Source: Hyphococcus sp.
GTDB lineage: Bacteria > Pseudomonadota > Alphaproteobacteria > Caulobacterales > Parvularculaceae
Length of the DNA: 64,000 nucleotides
Assembly: GCA_028284345.1 (NCBI GenBank)
Contig: JANQRY010000003.1
Span: 434,001-498,000, forward strand
Direction: 5' to 3'
Shown in pieces: positions 9,021 through 19,232 of this stretch. The translations under genes were made by a program, and so were the position numbers. The notes under the pieces were generated by a model that searched no databases, was not told where the DNA came from, and saw nothing but the letters and a program-made list of their open reading frames with translations. How positions within the stretch are numbered: the stretch's first letter is position 1; the number at the start of each line of letters is the position of its first letter.

Positions 9021-9314
9021 TTAACCGCCGGCCGCTTCATCGATAAAGCCGGCAAGTGCAACATCCCGCTTCGACAGACCGCCGGCGTCATGGGTCGATA
9101 GCGTGATTTCGACCTTATTATAAACGTTAAACCACTCCGGGTGGTGATCGGCCTTTTCCGCCGCCAGCGCCACCCGCGTCATGAAGCCAAAGGCGGCGTT
9201 GAAATCACCGAACTGAAAGCTGCGCGCAACGGCGTCGCGGCCCTCGACCGGTTTCCATTGCGGGTTTTCGTCAAGGAACGCCTTGCGCTCCGCCGATGTG
9301 AGTTTCGCCGCCAT
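9021..9314 (-). CDS. phhB: 4a-hydroxytetrahydrobiopterin dehydratase
   Basis: A 97-residue pterin-4a-carbinolamine dehydratase that dehydrates the 4a-hydroxy pterin made by aromatic amino acid hydroxylases. The family signature [19 protein letters not shown] contains the catalytic His pair, and a further [11 protein letters not shown] follows. No phenylalanine hydroxylase gene is nearby, so its pterin source is elsewhere or it has another role. It reads away from the TonB receptor gene, sharing a 203-base spacer. Confidence 0.92.
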   Translation of the reverse strand: MAAKLTSAERKAFLDENPQWKPVEGRDAVARSFQFGDFNAAFGFMTRVALAAEKADHHPEWFNVYNKVEITLSTHDAGGLSKRDVALAGFIDEAAGG

Positions 9315-9414
9315 CCCTCAAGCCTTTCGACACGTCACGCGCGACCGGATGTAGGCCGTCAGGGCGCGCCTGTCATCGCCTGACGAAAGGTCGCGGGGCG
9401 GCGCGAAGAATTGC

Positions 9415-9470
9415 AATTGACAATCATTCTTATCAAGCGTAGCCAGCCGCTATTGCAAATCATTCGCAAC
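9415..9470 (+). promoter_or_regulatory. Two Fur-box-like operators before the TonB receptor
   Basis: Two AATCATT cores lie 36 bases apart. The first is in an imperfect dyad, TTGACAATCATTCTTATCAA (9417-9436). The second is TTGCAAATCATTCGCAA (9453-9469), with 7 of 8 positions paired. Both resemble the alternating AT-rich dyads bound by Fur-family iron repressors, and lie 49-100 bases before a siderophore-receptor-like gene. Iron repression is inference. Confidence 0.6.
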
Positions 9471-9517
9471 TGGCGTCGCGGCACAACGCTTCCGGCGCGC
9501 AAAAAGGGGGACTTCCT

Positions 9518-11653
9518 TTGTTACGCATTCGTCTCGCAGGCGCGGCGTCGATCGCCGCATTACTGGCCGCCGCATCAGCGGCAAACGCGGAAAGCACGGT
9601 GGAGAGTATCGAACTCGCTTACGCCGACGCCGAACAGATTATCGTCGAGGGCCGGTATCTCTCGATCGACAAGTTGAACGCCGTGAAAACGCCGACGCCG
9701 ATCATCGACGTCCCGCAAAGCCTTTCCATTATTACCGCCGACGAGATTACGCGGCGGGGCTTCACGAGCATCGGCGAGATTATCGACTACACCCCCGGCG
9801 TGAACACGTCACAGGGCGAAGGCCACCGCGACGCGGTCGTGTTTCGGGGCGTGCGCTCCACCGCCGATTTCTTCATCGACGGCGTTCGCGACGACGTTCA
9901 GTATTACCGCCCGCTCTATAATCTGGAGCAGGTCGAAATCCTGCGCGGACCCAACGCGCTCCTGTTCGGACGCGGCGGCACGGGCGGCGTTCTCAATCGC
10001 GTCACCAAGAAGGGCGTCATCGGCGAGAACTTCACCGGCTTCCAGGCGGGCGTCGACACGTTTGGCGCGTTCGGTTTTCAGGCAGACGTCAATTACTCAA
10101 CAAGCGACAGCGCCGCGTTCCGCATCAACGCCATGTATGAGAGCTTGAGCAATCACCGGGACTTTTATGACGGCGACCGGATCGGCGTGAACCCAACCGC
10201 CAAATTCCAGCTCGGCCCGGCGACGACGCTTGATCTCTCCTATGAGTATGTCAATCACGAACGCTTCATCGATCGCGGCATTCCAACGGGGTCGGACGGA
10301 CGTCCGGTTGAAGACTTCAAGGATATTGTCTTCGGCGATCCGGAATTGAACTTTACCGACCTTGAAGCCCACTTGATTCGCGCCTCGCTGACGCACGAAT
10401 TTTCGGCGAGTGTGAAAGGGAATTTCAGCGCCTTCTACGGCGACTACGACAAGCTGTACCAGAACTTTTATGCATCCGGTTACGATCAGGCCGCTACGCC
10501 GGACGTCGTGACGCTTGACGGCTATGTCGATACGACCAAACGCGAGAACCTGATCCTGTCGGGAAACCTGGTGGGAGAATTCGGCGCCGGCGGCTTCAAT
10601 CACACCCTTGTCGTCGGCGGCGAGTACATCAATACGTCGTCGGACCAGGATCGTTTCAATTCATTCTGGAGCGAAACGTCCGATGACAATGAAGTTTTCA
10701 CGATTGCGCGCCCGCTCAATCTGCGCGGCGGCGTCGGCGTCAACGCATCCGGCATGCCGACGACAAGCAGCTTCACGACGGACCTCAATGACGACACGCG
10801 CGTCAGCATTGACGTCTTTTCCGCCTATATTCAGGACCAGATCGAGATCACGGATTGGCTGGATTTGGTTGCAGGCGTCCGGTTCGACAGCTTTGACATC
10901 GAGGTCTTCAACGTTGTTGCGAATGAAACCCGGACCCGGACGGATGAAGAATTTTCACCGCGCGGCGGCGTGATCGTCAAACCGCAGGAAAACCTCTCGA
11001 TTTACGGCAGCTACAGCAAGTCTTTCCTGCCGCGCAGCGGCGAGCAGTTCGCGAACATCAACGGCGACAACAATGCGCTGGAGCCGGACACGTTCCGGAA
11101 CCTTGAGGCGGGCGTGAAATGGGACATCAACCCAGCCCTTAGCCTGACCGCCGCCATTTTCGAGATCAAGCAAAAGTCGCCGCAGCCGGCCGACGCCGAT
11201 CCCGCGACGCTCGATGTGATCGAATCTGAAATAAAGGGATTTGAGTTTCAACTCCGAGGTCACGTGACAGACCGTTGGTTTGTGTCCGCCGGCTACAGCT
11301 ATCTCGACGGCGAGATCGTTGATCGGATGGGGTCAACCGGCTTGCGCCCGCGCGAATTGCCCGAGAACATGGTCTCGATCTGGAATAGCTACCAGGCGAC
11401 CGAAAAGTTCGGCGTGGGGCTGGGTCTCGCCTATCAGGACGAAAGCTTCATTAATAACGGGAATAGCGCGGTCCTGCCGAGTTATGTCCGCCTTGATGCG
11501 GCGGCGTATTACGACGTGTCGGATAATCTCCGCCTTCAGGTCAATGTCGAGAACCTGACCGATGAACTCTACTTCCCGAACGCACACAGCACGCATCAGG
11601 CAAGCGTCGGCGCGCCCGTTAACGCCCGTTTCGCCGTTAGCGGACGGTTCTAA
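9518..11653 (+). CDS. TonB-dependent siderophore-type outer-membrane receptor
   Basis: A 711-residue outer-membrane receptor. It begins with a signal peptide (AASIAALLAAASAANA), then a plug domain with VPQSLSIITADEI and VEILRGPNALLFGRGGTGG, and a 22-strand barrel ending in the terminal Phe of AVSGRF. The plug matches the ferri-siderophore receptor subfamily. The start is a TTG at 9518, fixed by AAGGGGGA six bases before it and by the signal peptide. Fur-like sites lie upstream. No siderophore synthesis or ABC uptake genes are adjacent, so it probably takes up a foreign iron chelate. Confidence 0.93.
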   Translation: MLRIRLAGAASIAALLAAASAANAESTVESIELAYADAEQIIVEGRYLSIDKLNAVKTPTPIIDVPQSLSIITADEITRRGFTSIGEIIDYTPGVNTSQGEGHRDAVVFRGVRSTADFFIDGVRDDVQYYRPLYNLEQVEILRGPNALLFGRGGTGGVLNRVTKKGVIGENFTGFQAGVDTFGAFGFQADVNYSTSDSAAFRINAMYESLSNHRDFYDGDRIGVNPTAKFQLGPATTLDLSYEYVNHERFIDRGIPTGSDGRPVEDFKDIVFGDPELNFTDLEAHLIRASLTHEFSASVKGNFSAFYGDYDKLYQNFYASGYDQAATPDVVTLDGYVDTTKRENLILSGNLVGEFGAGGFNHTLVVGGEYINTSSDQDRFNSFWSETSDDNEVFTIARPLNLRGGVGVNASGMPTTSSFTTDLNDDTRVSIDVFSAYIQDQIEITDWLDLVAGVRFDSFDIEVFNVVANETRTRTDEEFSPRGGVIVKPQENLSIYGSYSKSFLPRSGEQFANINGDNNALEPDTFRNLEAGVKWDINPALSLTAAIFEIKQKSPQPADADPATLDVIESEIKGFEFQLRGHVTDRWFVSAGYSYLDGEIVDRMGSTGLRPRELPENMVSIWNSYQATEKFGVGLGLAYQDESFINNGNSAVLPSYVRLDAAAYYDVSDNLRLQVNVENLTDELYFPNAHSTHQASVGAPVNARFAVSGRF

Positions 11654-11675
11654 CTGAGCCTGATTTCGGGGGAGA

Positions 11676-11705
11676 CCGCCGCGCCGGCGTTTGCCGGCGC
11701 GGCGG
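11676..11705. terminator. Hairpin between convergent genes, possible bidirectional terminator
   Basis: A perfect 13-base-pair stem, CCGCCGCGCCGGC with its complement, closes a GTTT loop. It lies between the receptor stop (11653) and the stop of the convergent anmK-like gene (11716). No strong T tract follows on either strand, so it may need Rho or simply block read-through. Confidence 0.6.
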
Positions 11706-11715
11706 CTTATCGGTC

Positions 11716-12831
11716 TTACACCGGCGCGCGAAAGTAGACGCCGCCGAGCGTCGGCGCCGAAACCCGCGTCGTCTTCGGATAGGTCAGCGGCAGTTTCTTA
11801 AGGCTTCTCACCGCAAGGAAAGCAAAACATTCTGCATCAAGATAATCGCTGCGCCAGCTCGCCTCCGTCGCTGTCGCAACCTTCGCTTCGAGGCGCTCGC
11901 GCAGGGTTTCCATGAGCGCTGGGCGCCGCGCGCCTTCGCCGCAAATGATGTATCCGCCCGGCGGTTCAGGCAGGAATTTTTCCGTGCGCTCGATACACTC
12001 CGCAACAAAAGCCGCCAGCGTCGCCGCGCCGTCTTCCGGCGTCAGCTTCAGGACGTGATCGAGCGTAAAGGCGTAGCGGTCGATGGATTTCGGCGGCGGC
12101 AGGCGCAGATAGGGATGCAGGCCCATCATGCGCAAGGGTTCGTCATGGACGGCGCCCGGCGGCGTTGCGTCATCAATCCCGCGCAGCGACGCCCATTCAT
12201 CGAGCAGGCTGAGACCCGGCCCGCTGTCATAGGCGAGGAGATCGCCGGCGCTCGCCTGTTCCGGCGCGTAGGCCACATGGGCCGTCTCGTTCAGCATGAT
12301 CACGCCGACGGCGCATTGGGGCCGGTCCGCCATGGATGCGATCAGCGCGCGAAGGTAAACGGGATCGAGGGGCGCGCCATAGCCGCCGGCGGCGATATCG
12401 GCGGCGCGAAAGTCGCTCACGACATCGATCCGGGTTTCCTCGGCGATAGTTTCACCGTCGCCGATCTGCCAGCTTACGCCCGGCGCATCGGCACCCGCGG
12501 GCGCGCGATAAAGAATCGTGTGGCCGCCGACGCCGATCACGTCGATATCCTTGCGCTTGATGTTTTCTCGCTCAAGCAGCGTTTCAACAGCCGCAACGAA
12601 GGCGGCGGTCAGCTCGCCCGCGGCCTTGCCGATATCGGCCGCGCCCTCCCGCCCCTCGCGGGCCGCCTTGATGGCGCGGCGCAGAAACACCTTCATGTCG
12701 CGGCCGTAAGGGACATGCATCGACGGGCCGGCTTCGATGACCGCATCGCCGTCCGTTTCAATGATCGCGAGGTCGATCCCTGCAAGGGACGGGCGGCTGA
12801 CAATACCGAGAGCTTTGAGGGTTTCGGACAA
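11716..12831 (-). CDS. anmK: Anhydro-N-acetylmuramic acid kinase family protein (divergent P-loop)
   Basis: A 371-residue member of the AnmK family, which phosphorylates and opens anhydroMurNAc recovered from cell-wall turnover. Conserved blocks are present: IGVGGHTILYRAP, SDFRAADIAAGGYGAPL with the catalytic-type Asp, and ICGEGARRP. The N-terminal nucleotide motif, normally SGTSxDGxD, reads SRPSLAGID (residues 12-20), losing its Gly-Thr and first Asp. Activity is therefore uncertain. It is divergent from tyrS across 135 bases; no other murein-recycling gene is adjacent. Confidence 0.85.
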   Translation of the reverse strand: MSETLKALGIVSRPSLAGIDLAIIETDGDAVIEAGPSMHVPYGRDMKVFLRRAIKAAREGREGAADIGKAAGELTAAFVAAVETLLERENIKRKDIDVIGVGGHTILYRAPAGADAPGVSWQIGDGETIAEETRIDVVSDFRAADIAAGGYGAPLDPVYLRALIASMADRPQCAVGVIMLNETAHVAYAPEQASAGDLLAYDSGPGLSLLDEWASLRGIDDATPPGAVHDEPLRMMGLHPYLRLPPPKSIDRYAFTLDHVLKLTPEDGAATLAAFVAECIERTEKFLPEPPGGYIICGEGARRPALMETLRERLEAKVATATEASWRSDYLDAECFAFLAVRSLKKLPLTYPKTTRVSAPTLGGVYFRAPV

Positions 12832-12966
12832 AATGCGACCGCCAGCGTTTTCTCGTGCGTCATTAAACTCCGCGGGTTCTTAACAGCCGTCAAATAGGGC
12901 GGCGGAGATTGGATTGTTGATCGGCTCGTGCTAACGCGCGGGACCCTCAGCCGATCGACAAGACCG

Positions 12967-14211
12967 ATGACCTACAAATCCGATTTTCTGAACGTCCTTG
13001 AAGACCGCGGCTTCATCGCCCAGGGCACGAATATTGAGGGCCTCGATACGGCCTGCGCCAACGGCGTCGTCACCGGCTATATTGGCTTCGACGCCACGGC
13101 GAAATCGCTCCACGCGGGCAGTCTTATTCAGATCATGCTGCTCTACTGGCTGCAGCAGACGGGCCACCGGCCGCTGCCGCTGATGGGCGGCGGCACGACC
13201 AAGGTCGGCGACCCGACGGGCAAGGACGAGCAGCGCAAGCTCCTTACCGACGCTGACATTCAAGAGAACATCAACAGCATCAAGGGCGTCTTCGAGAAAT
13301 TTCTGCGCTTCGGCGACGGCCCGACCGACGCGGTAATGGCCAACAATGACGATTGGCTTTCCGAACTCGGCTATGTGGAGTTCCTGCGCGACTATGGCGT
13401 TCATTTCACAATCAACCGCATGCTGACCTTTGACAGCGTCAAACTGCGCCTTGATCGTGAAAGCCCGATGACGTTTCTCGAATTCAACTACATGCTCATG
13501 CAGGCGTATGACTTTCACGAACTGCTCGGCCGCTATGGCTGCACGCTGCAGCTCGGCGGCACGGACCAGTGGGGCAACATCGTCAACGGCGTCGAGCTAT
13601 GCCGGCGCAAGGACGGCAAGGAAGTCTTTGGTCTCACAACGCCGCTCCTGACGACGGCGTCCGGCAAGAAAATGGGCAAGACCGAAGATGGCGCGGTCTG
13701 GCTCAACGCCGATATGTTCACCCCTTACGACTACTGGCAGTACTGGCGCAACGCAGAAGACGCCGACGTTGAAATGCTGCTGTCGCGGTTCACGACCCTG
13801 CCCATGGACGAAGTGCGCCGCCTCGGCGCGCTTCAGGGCGCGGAAATCAACGAAGCGAAAAAGGTGCTCGCCAACGAAGCGACGACCCTTCTCCATGGCG
13901 AGGCGGCGGCAAAAAGCGCCGCGGCGACGGCGCAGAAAACCTTCGAACAGGGCGGGCTTGGCGGCGATCTGCCGACGGTCACGCTCGGCGCCGCGGATGT
14001 CGACGCCGGCGCGCCCCTCATTGACCAGTTCATCGCCGCAGGGCTTTGCGCCTCGAAAGGCGAAGCGCGCCGTCACATCAAGGCGGGCGCGCTGAAAGTC
14101 AACGGCGAAGCGGTGCGCGAGGAACGCAACATCGCAAGCAGCGATATTGTCGACGGCGCAATCAAGATCTCCGTCGGCAAGAAAAAGCACGCCATTATTC
14201 GGGTTGAATAG
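12967..14211 (+). CDS. tyrS: Tyrosyl-tRNA synthetase
   Basis: A 414-residue class I aminoacyl-tRNA synthetase that charges tRNA-Tyr. The HIGH-like motif is LHAGS, the tyrosine pocket includes [11 protein letters not shown], the KMSKS-like loop is KKMGKT, and a C-terminal S4 RNA-binding domain ([19 protein letters not shown]) is present. ATG 12967 gives the normal N-terminus; an earlier in-frame start at 12928 would add 13 atypical residues. The last 17 bases overlap the end of the convergent AsmA-like gene. Confidence 0.97.
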   Translation: MTYKSDFLNVLEDRGFIAQGTNIEGLDTACANGVVTGYIGFDATAKSLHAGSLIQIMLLYWLQQTGHRPLPLMGGGTTKVGDPTGKDEQRKLLTDADIQENINSIKGVFEKFLRFGDGPTDAVMANNDDWLSELGYVEFLRDYGVHFTINRMLTFDSVKLRLDRESPMTFLEFNYMLMQAYDFHELLGRYGCTLQLGGTDQWGNIVNGVELCRRKDGKEVFGLTTPLLTTASGKKMGKTEDGAVWLNADMFTPYDYWQYWRNAEDADVEMLLSRFTTLPMDEVRRLGALQGAEINEAKKVLANEATTLLHGEAAAKSAAATAQKTFEQGGLGGDLPTVTLGAADVDAGAPLIDQFIAAGLCASKGEARRHIKAGALKVNGEAVREERNIASSDIVDGAIKISVGKKKHAIIRVE

Positions 14212-17200
14212 CCTCGACGGGAATCGGCTCCGCAGCCGTTTCCGGCAGGGCGTTCGCCGGTTCGAACAATTGCCGGAAAATGCCCGGGGTCAGCGCCGAC
14301 AACGGATTGACGACGACATCGGGCGCGGACCGGGCGCCGCTCACCGAATAGGAGAGCGCCAGAACGCCCTCGCCTTTCTTGCCAACCAGAATGTCGCCGA
14401 TGATCGGCGCGGCGCCCAAAGCTGAATTCAACTGATAAAGCGGCGCGACGGCGCCATTGAGCGCAATTGCGCCGTCTTCGGCGAAGGAAACCTCGCCCTT
14501 CGCCGTCATCCCGACCGACGGCCCCGTCGCGCGGAAGTCCCGCAACGTCACGGCACCGCTTCCGTAATCGAATTCTCCGTAGGCGTATGAAAGGTCGATG
14601 CCCTCGCCCTGCATCAGATTGGCGAGGCCGTCGAGGGAGCCGGCGGAAAAAAGCCGGGCAAGCAGCGGCGCGTTGACCACATGCATGTTGCGCGCCTCGA
14701 TTTCGCCGGCGAGCCCCGTCGTATCACCGCCGTAATAGAGCGCCATGGAGCCTTGCCCGCCCTCCATGGACTGTAGTCCGAACAGGCCCTTCAGAAAGCC
14801 GCCAAGGTCGCTTGAGCGAACATTGATGCGTTGCGCCGGGCCGGTTTCATCGCCGGTCTCCGCCATGGTGACGCGCAAGGGCGCGCCGTCCGCGTTGAGG
14901 GCGGTAAAGTTGAGCGCCTCAAGCGCCTCCGCGCCCCGCCGCAGATCGAACGACGCATCCTGGTAGACGACTTTTTTTCTCAGCTCGAGCTGATCGACCC
15001 GCGCCGTCGCGGCGACGCCCGCGCCCCAGGGGTTGGCATCCGCCGCGCTGTCATTCGACCGGCCCTGACCTTTGGTGAATTGCAGCACCGCCGGGCCGGC
15101 GTTGAAATAGGAGCCGGTCGCCGTCACATCGAGAGCGCCGCGGGCGTTGCGCCGTGCGGCCAGAGAAAGATCGGCGGCGCCGTCAAGATAGAATTTCGGA
15201 AAGGACGCCGCGTTCAGAACGCCGTCTTCAAACGTCGCGACGCCGGATATGGCGACGCCGTCACCCTCAATCAGAACCCGCTCAAAAGCGACGCCGCCTT
15301 CGCCGAAGCGCATGGCGATCTCGCCCGTCGCGGGCGCGCCGATCGTCTTCTCCCAGTCAAAGAGACCGAGCCGGACCCAGGCGTTTGCGAAATCGCCAGT
15401 GAACGCCATGGTCTCGAACGCGCCGATTTCGCCCACAAGGCGCGCCGTCGCGTCAACCGTCCCGCCAAAGAGGTTGCGCAGGGAAAGACCGAAGAAGTCG
15501 CCGACAGACGGGTCGAGATCGCCCGCAAGCGTTAGTTCCGAGGGGCCGTCCTCGGCGAAGAAATTTTTCTTCCAGACGAGATTGAGGGGCGTTTGCGCGA
15601 AGGACGCGTCGCCTGTCACCGTCAGCGACCGCGGCTTTAGCGAAACGGTCCCCTCGCCGCCCACCAGTTCGCTGTCGTCGGCGCCGAACCCGGCAATGGT
15701 CATATTCTCAAAGGTCGCTTCGCCGCGATATTCATACTCGTCCGGCGCAACCTCGCGCTTGTTCGGCCGCATGATTTCGATGCGCGCTTCCGCCTCGCCT
15801 GAAAATTGCTCCGGAGACAGATTGGTTTTGGAAAGCAGGTTGAGCGGCGCTTCGTCGAGAACAGCGAGGATCGTTTCTGACCGACCAACCGCGAGAAACC
15901 GGTAATAGGTCGGCTCCCATCGCGGAATGATGACCGGGAATTCAACTTCTCCTTCCGAAATTTCAACGTCGCCGACGCGGGCCTTGTCCACCGTCATGGA
16001 AAAACTGTTGCCGCGCAGGACGCCCGATCCCGACGCGCCGGTGAGCGGCGTCATCTGCTTCACATAAAACGCCTTGCCGCCCGTCACGTCGAAGGAAATC
16101 GTCATCGCGTCGTCGGGCATATGGCCGTCTTGGGTCACGGCGCCCGGTGCGAGATCCATGGTCGCGGCAATGTTCGTAATGCGCGCGGTTTCCATGCGGT
16201 CTGCAATCCAGTCCCGGGCGCCCATGGCGACGCCCAGCGGCCAGATGCGCAAAAGCCGCTGCGGATCGAGCGGCCCCTCGACCGCCACATCTGCAGTGAC
16301 GCCCGGCGACGGCCGGCCCCCCTCTTCGTCACGCGGCGCGGCGAAGCTGAACGCCCCGCCGATGACCACGTCGAGCAGGCTCAGGGAAAACTCCGACAGG
16401 CCCAACTGGCGCCCGGCGACGTCATAGCCCCCGACAAAACGCGCCTCCGATATGGGCAGCGGCTCCTGCAACCGATCCGGCAGCGCGAGCAGGAGATCGC
16501 TGGCGTCGAGGTCAAACAGGACGCGCCGGGGCGCGCGTACATCGTCCCCGAACTCCAGCGCCACGGTCCCCGTCGCCTCGCCCCGATTGCCGGCGACGTC
16601 ATAGGCCAGGCGGTCAACGGTGAAACGATTGGCGTCCGGATCAAATCCCGTTTCCCATTCGACGAAATTGATGGGCGCGTCGGCGCCCCCGAGCGTAAAG
16701 GTCCCGGCGCCGATTTTTGCGCGGAATGCGGACGAACGCACCGTGCCGTCGCGGCTCAGCGCAATGGCGCCGACGCCGGAGGCCGGCGCATCGATGACCG
16801 CCGCCGCGTCCCCGTAAAACATGGTCAAAATATCGCCGATGGGAAAATTATCGCCCGCGACATCGAGCGCGATGACGCCGTCCGCCTCCATGAATTGCGC
16901 GTCCGCCTTCAGATGCGCGCGTCCGCCGGCGCCCAGATCAATATCGCCGGCGAGCGCGCCAATGAGGCCGTCCTCGGTGCGCTCAAGGGCGACGCCCGCA
17001 TTATCGGACGTCCATGTCCGTCCCGAGGCCTCGTCGACAAAAGTGACGACGGCGTTTCGTATTTCCGCCTTCTGAAAAGCGCTGCGTAAAAATCCGTCGC
17101 CGATCATTTTGTCCGAGGACGGAAAAAGCGACCGGCCGCCCCGCCCGCGCGCGGCCGGCACGCGCAGCCGTTGCTCTCTATTGCGCACGACGCGGAACCG

Positions 17201-17569
17201 CGCGCCGGTCGCTTCAACGGTTCTGGGCCCGATGCTGCGGTTGGTTATGTCGCGCGCGGCGAAAACAAGCTCGACCCTGTCCGCAGCGGCGGCGCTTTCG
17301 CCAACCGCGTCGGCGACTTCGAGGTCTTTCAGACGCAGGCGAAAGAGGTCATCATCCTTGACGATGTCCATTTCGCCGATCGCCGCGTCATAGCCTTTCG
17401 GCAGGCGGCGCTCGATGGCGAAAACCGCGCTCGGCTTGAAAGCGCCGAGGGCCACCGGTCCCTGCTGCAGACGGATAAAAAGATAAGCCGCGCCCGCGGC
17501 AAAAACGGCGACGCAAATTGCGAAGATTTCGATTAACAGCACTGCGGCTTTTGCCGCTCGCTTTTTCAT
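14195..17569 (-). CDS. Giant AsmA/YhdP-like envelope protein
   Basis: An 1124-residue protein with one N-terminal membrane helix (about residues 7-33) and a very long periplasmic part. The DUF3971 region and the C-terminal AsmA-like domain ([20 protein letters not shown], then a [20 protein letters not shown] region) mark the YhdP/AsmA family. Relatives are proposed to form a hydrophobic groove that bridges the periplasm for phospholipid movement. It is divergent from the peroxiredoxin gene and its tail overlaps tyrS by 17 bases. The lipid-transport role is known for relatives and inferred here. Confidence 0.88.
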   Translation of the reverse strand: MKKRAAKAAVLLIEIFAICVAVFAAGAAYLFIRLQQGPVALGAFKPSAVFAIERRLPKGYDAAIGEMDIVKDDDLFRLRLKDLEVADAVGESAAAADRVELVFAARDITNRSIGPRTVEATGARFRVVRNREQRLRVPAARGRGGRSLFPSSDKMIGDGFLRSAFQKAEIRNAVVTFVDEASGRTWTSDNAGVALERTEDGLIGALAGDIDLGAGGRAHLKADAQFMEADGVIALDVAGDNFPIGDILTMFYGDAAAVIDAPASGVGAIALSRDGTVRSSAFRAKIGAGTFTLGGADAPINFVEWETGFDPDANRFTVDRLAYDVAGNRGEATGTVALEFGDDVRAPRRVLFDLDASDLLLALPDRLQEPLPISEARFVGGYDVAGRQLGLSEFSLSLLDVVIGGAFSFAAPRDEEGGRPSPGVTADVAVEGPLDPQRLLRIWPLGVAMGARDWIADRMETARITNIAATMDLAPGAVTQDGHMPDDAMTISFDVTGGKAFYVKQMTPLTGASGSGVLRGNSFSMTVDKARVGDVEISEGEVEFPVIIPRWEPTYYRFLAVGRSETILAVLDEAPLNLLSKTNLSPEQFSGEAEARIEIMRPNKREVAPDEYEYRGEATFENMTIAGFGADDSELVGGEGTVSLKPRSLTVTGDASFAQTPLNLVWKKNFFAEDGPSELTLAGDLDPSVGDFFGLSLRNLFGGTVDATARLVGEIGAFETMAFTGDFANAWVRLGLFDWEKTIGAPATGEIAMRFGEGGVAFERVLIEGDGVAISGVATFEDGVLNAASFPKFYLDGAADLSLAARRNARGALDVTATGSYFNAGPAVLQFTKGQGRSNDSAADANPWGAGVAATARVDQLELRKKVVYQDASFDLRRGAEALEALNFTALNADGAPLRVTMAETGDETGPAQRINVRSSDLGGFLKGLFGLQSMEGGQGSMALYYGGDTTGLAGEIEARNMHVVNAPLLARLFSAGSLDGLANLMQGEGIDLSYAYGEFDYGSGAVTLRDFRATGPSVGMTAKGEVSFAEDGAIALNGAVAPLYQLNSALGAAPIIGDILVGKKGEGVLALSYSVSGARSAPDVVVNPLSALTPGIFRQLFEPANALPETAAEPIPVEAIQPE

Positions 17570-17752
17570 GCCCGATCAGGCCCTTGACGGGCCGCCCTGA
17601 ACTACTGAACTCGCGCCCCGCCCCGGGCGTATTCACGAACTTCTAGACGTATCGCCCGACGCGTCGCGGAGCAAGGGCCGTTGCAGGACAAGGGCCCCCT
17701 TGCCTATAGAAAGCGCTCTTTTTCAAGCGCAGCAGCGAAAGGACGATTGCCG

Positions 17753-18226
17753 ATGGCCAGCCTCAAACCGGGTGACAAAGCGCCCGCCTTTTCCATGGAG
17801 ACGGAAAGCGGCGACAAGATTGCGCTCAAAGACTTCAAGGGCAAAAAGCTGGTCCTCTACTTCTATCCCAAGGACGACACCCCCGGCTGCACCAAGGAGG
17901 CGATCGCCTTTTCCGCCGATCTCGCCAAGTTCAAGCGCGCCGGCGCGGCGGTCGTCGGCGTCTCCCGCGACACCGTGGCGAAACATGAGAAATTCAAGGA
18001 CAAACACGATCTCAAGGTCGTTCTGGGGGCGGATGAAGACGGCAAAGTCACGGAAAGCTACGGCGTCTGGGTCAAAAAGAAGAATTACGGCCGGGAATAT
18101 ATGGGCATTGAACGCTCGACCTTCCTGATCGACGAAAAGGGCAAGATCGCCGAAATCTGGCGCAAGGTGCGCGTGAACGGCCATGTCGAAGCGGTTCTCG
18201 CCGCCGTCAAGGTGCTGGGGAAGTAG
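17753..18226 (+). CDS. bcp: Peroxiredoxin, Bcp/PrxQ type (1-Cys)
   Basis: A 157-residue thiol peroxidase. The peroxidatic Cys is in YPKDDTPGCTKEA. In E. coli Bcp a resolving Cys lies five residues later; here that place is Ile and the protein has no other Cys, so a separate thiol must resolve it. GFYPKDD-type and ERSTFLID blocks confirm the family. ATG 17753 with AAAGGA nine bases upstream is chosen over an in-frame start at 17681. The DUF455 gene follows by seven bases. Confidence 0.94.
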   Translation: MASLKPGDKAPAFSMETESGDKIALKDFKGKKLVLYFYPKDDTPGCTKEAIAFSADLAKFKRAGAAVVGVSRDTVAKHEKFKDKHDLKVVLGADEDGKVTESYGVWVKKKNYGREYMGIERSTFLIDEKGKIAEIWRKVRVNGHVEAVLAAVKVLGK

Positions 18227-18233
18227 GCGCGGT

Positions 18234-19061
18234 TTGACGACGCCGCGCCTTCATCCTGCGGACGCCGCCATCGCGGCGCTGGCCAGCGCCGAGCCGGCGG
18301 ACAAGGCCGCGGCGGCGAAGGCGGCGCTTGCGGCGCTCGACAGCGCCGCACCGCCGGCGGGCGGAGCCGGTCCCCCCGCGCGCCCGGCCCGGCCGGCGCG
18401 GCCTTTTCTCACGGCCCCCGGCGCCGTCCCCCGCCGCCGGCTCGGATCGCCGGAGGGGCGCATCGCCCTCCTCCATGCGGTCGCCCATATCGAGTTCAAC
18501 GCCATCGACCTCGCCTTCGACATGGGCGCACGGTTTTACAGCATCGTTTCGGAAGCGGGCCTTGATGGCGAAGCGTTTCTCGCGGACTGGATCCGCATCG
18601 GCGAGGAAGAGGCGCGCCATTTCGGGCTGATTGAGGCGCGGCTCGGGGATTATGGCGCGGCTTATGGCGATCTGCCGGCCCATGACGGCCTGTGGGAGGC
18701 CGCAGCGGCGACCGCCCATGACGTTCGCGCCCGCCTCGCCGTCGCGCCGATGATCCTGGAGGCCCGCGGCCTCGACGTGACCCCCGGCATGATCGACCGG
18801 CTCAGCAGCGCCGGCGACAAAAAGAGCGCCGCGATCCTCGAAATCATCTACAAGGATGAGATCGGCCATGTGGCATGTGGGAAACGCTGGTTTCACGCCC
18901 TTTGCATGGCTGAGGGACAAGCGCCGGCGGCGACGTTCCGGGCGCTCCGGGCCAGATACTTCGCCGGCGGACTAAAGCCGCCCTTCAATCACGAGGCGCG
19001 GACCGCGGCGGGAATGGATCGGACTTACTATGAAGAAGACGCCGGCACCGGACCAAATTGA
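18234..19061 (+). CDS. DUF455 ferritin-like domain protein
   Basis: About 275 residues. The core is a four-helix ferritin-like fold with repeated metal-ligand patterns: HAVAHIEFNAIDLA, GEEEARHFGLI and YKDEIGHVACG. The start is taken as TTG 18234, giving LTTPRLHPADAA, which fits the family; the ATG at 18183 would run inside bcp. An Ala/Pro-rich linker covers about residues 30-65. Some relatives occur with tRNA-modification or rRNA genes, but the family role is unsettled. It is probably co-transcribed with the peroxiredoxin. Confidence 0.85.
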   Translation: MTTPRLHPADAAIAALASAEPADKAAAAKAALAALDSAAPPAGGAGPPARPARPARPFLTAPGAVPRRRLGSPEGRIALLHAVAHIEFNAIDLAFDMGARFYSIVSEAGLDGEAFLADWIRIGEEEARHFGLIEARLGDYGAAYGDLPAHDGLWEAAAATAHDVRARLAVAPMILEARGLDVTPGMIDRLSSAGDKKSAAILEIIYKDEIGHVACGKRWFHALCMAEGQAPAATFRALRARYFAGGLKPPFNHEARTAAGMDRTYYEEDAGTGPN

Positions 19062-19232
19062 GACAATTCCGTCGCAGAGTCTGGCTATTTCGGTTTACAT
19101 TCGTTAAAGGAATAAGAAAATCTACGTTACACCATCACATAACTGTTGCGTAATGTTCGGATTTGCGCTGCAATATCTTAAGGGGTGGCAGCGCATAATC
19201 GTATTGTTATGTGGCCAAGGGGCGTTTGTTGA

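Noticed and set aside
15249-15905. Long open frame opposite the AsmA-like gene, and many similar long antisense frames
   Set aside because: High G+C makes long antisense frames common; their sequences are Arg/Ala/Ser-rich with no domain.
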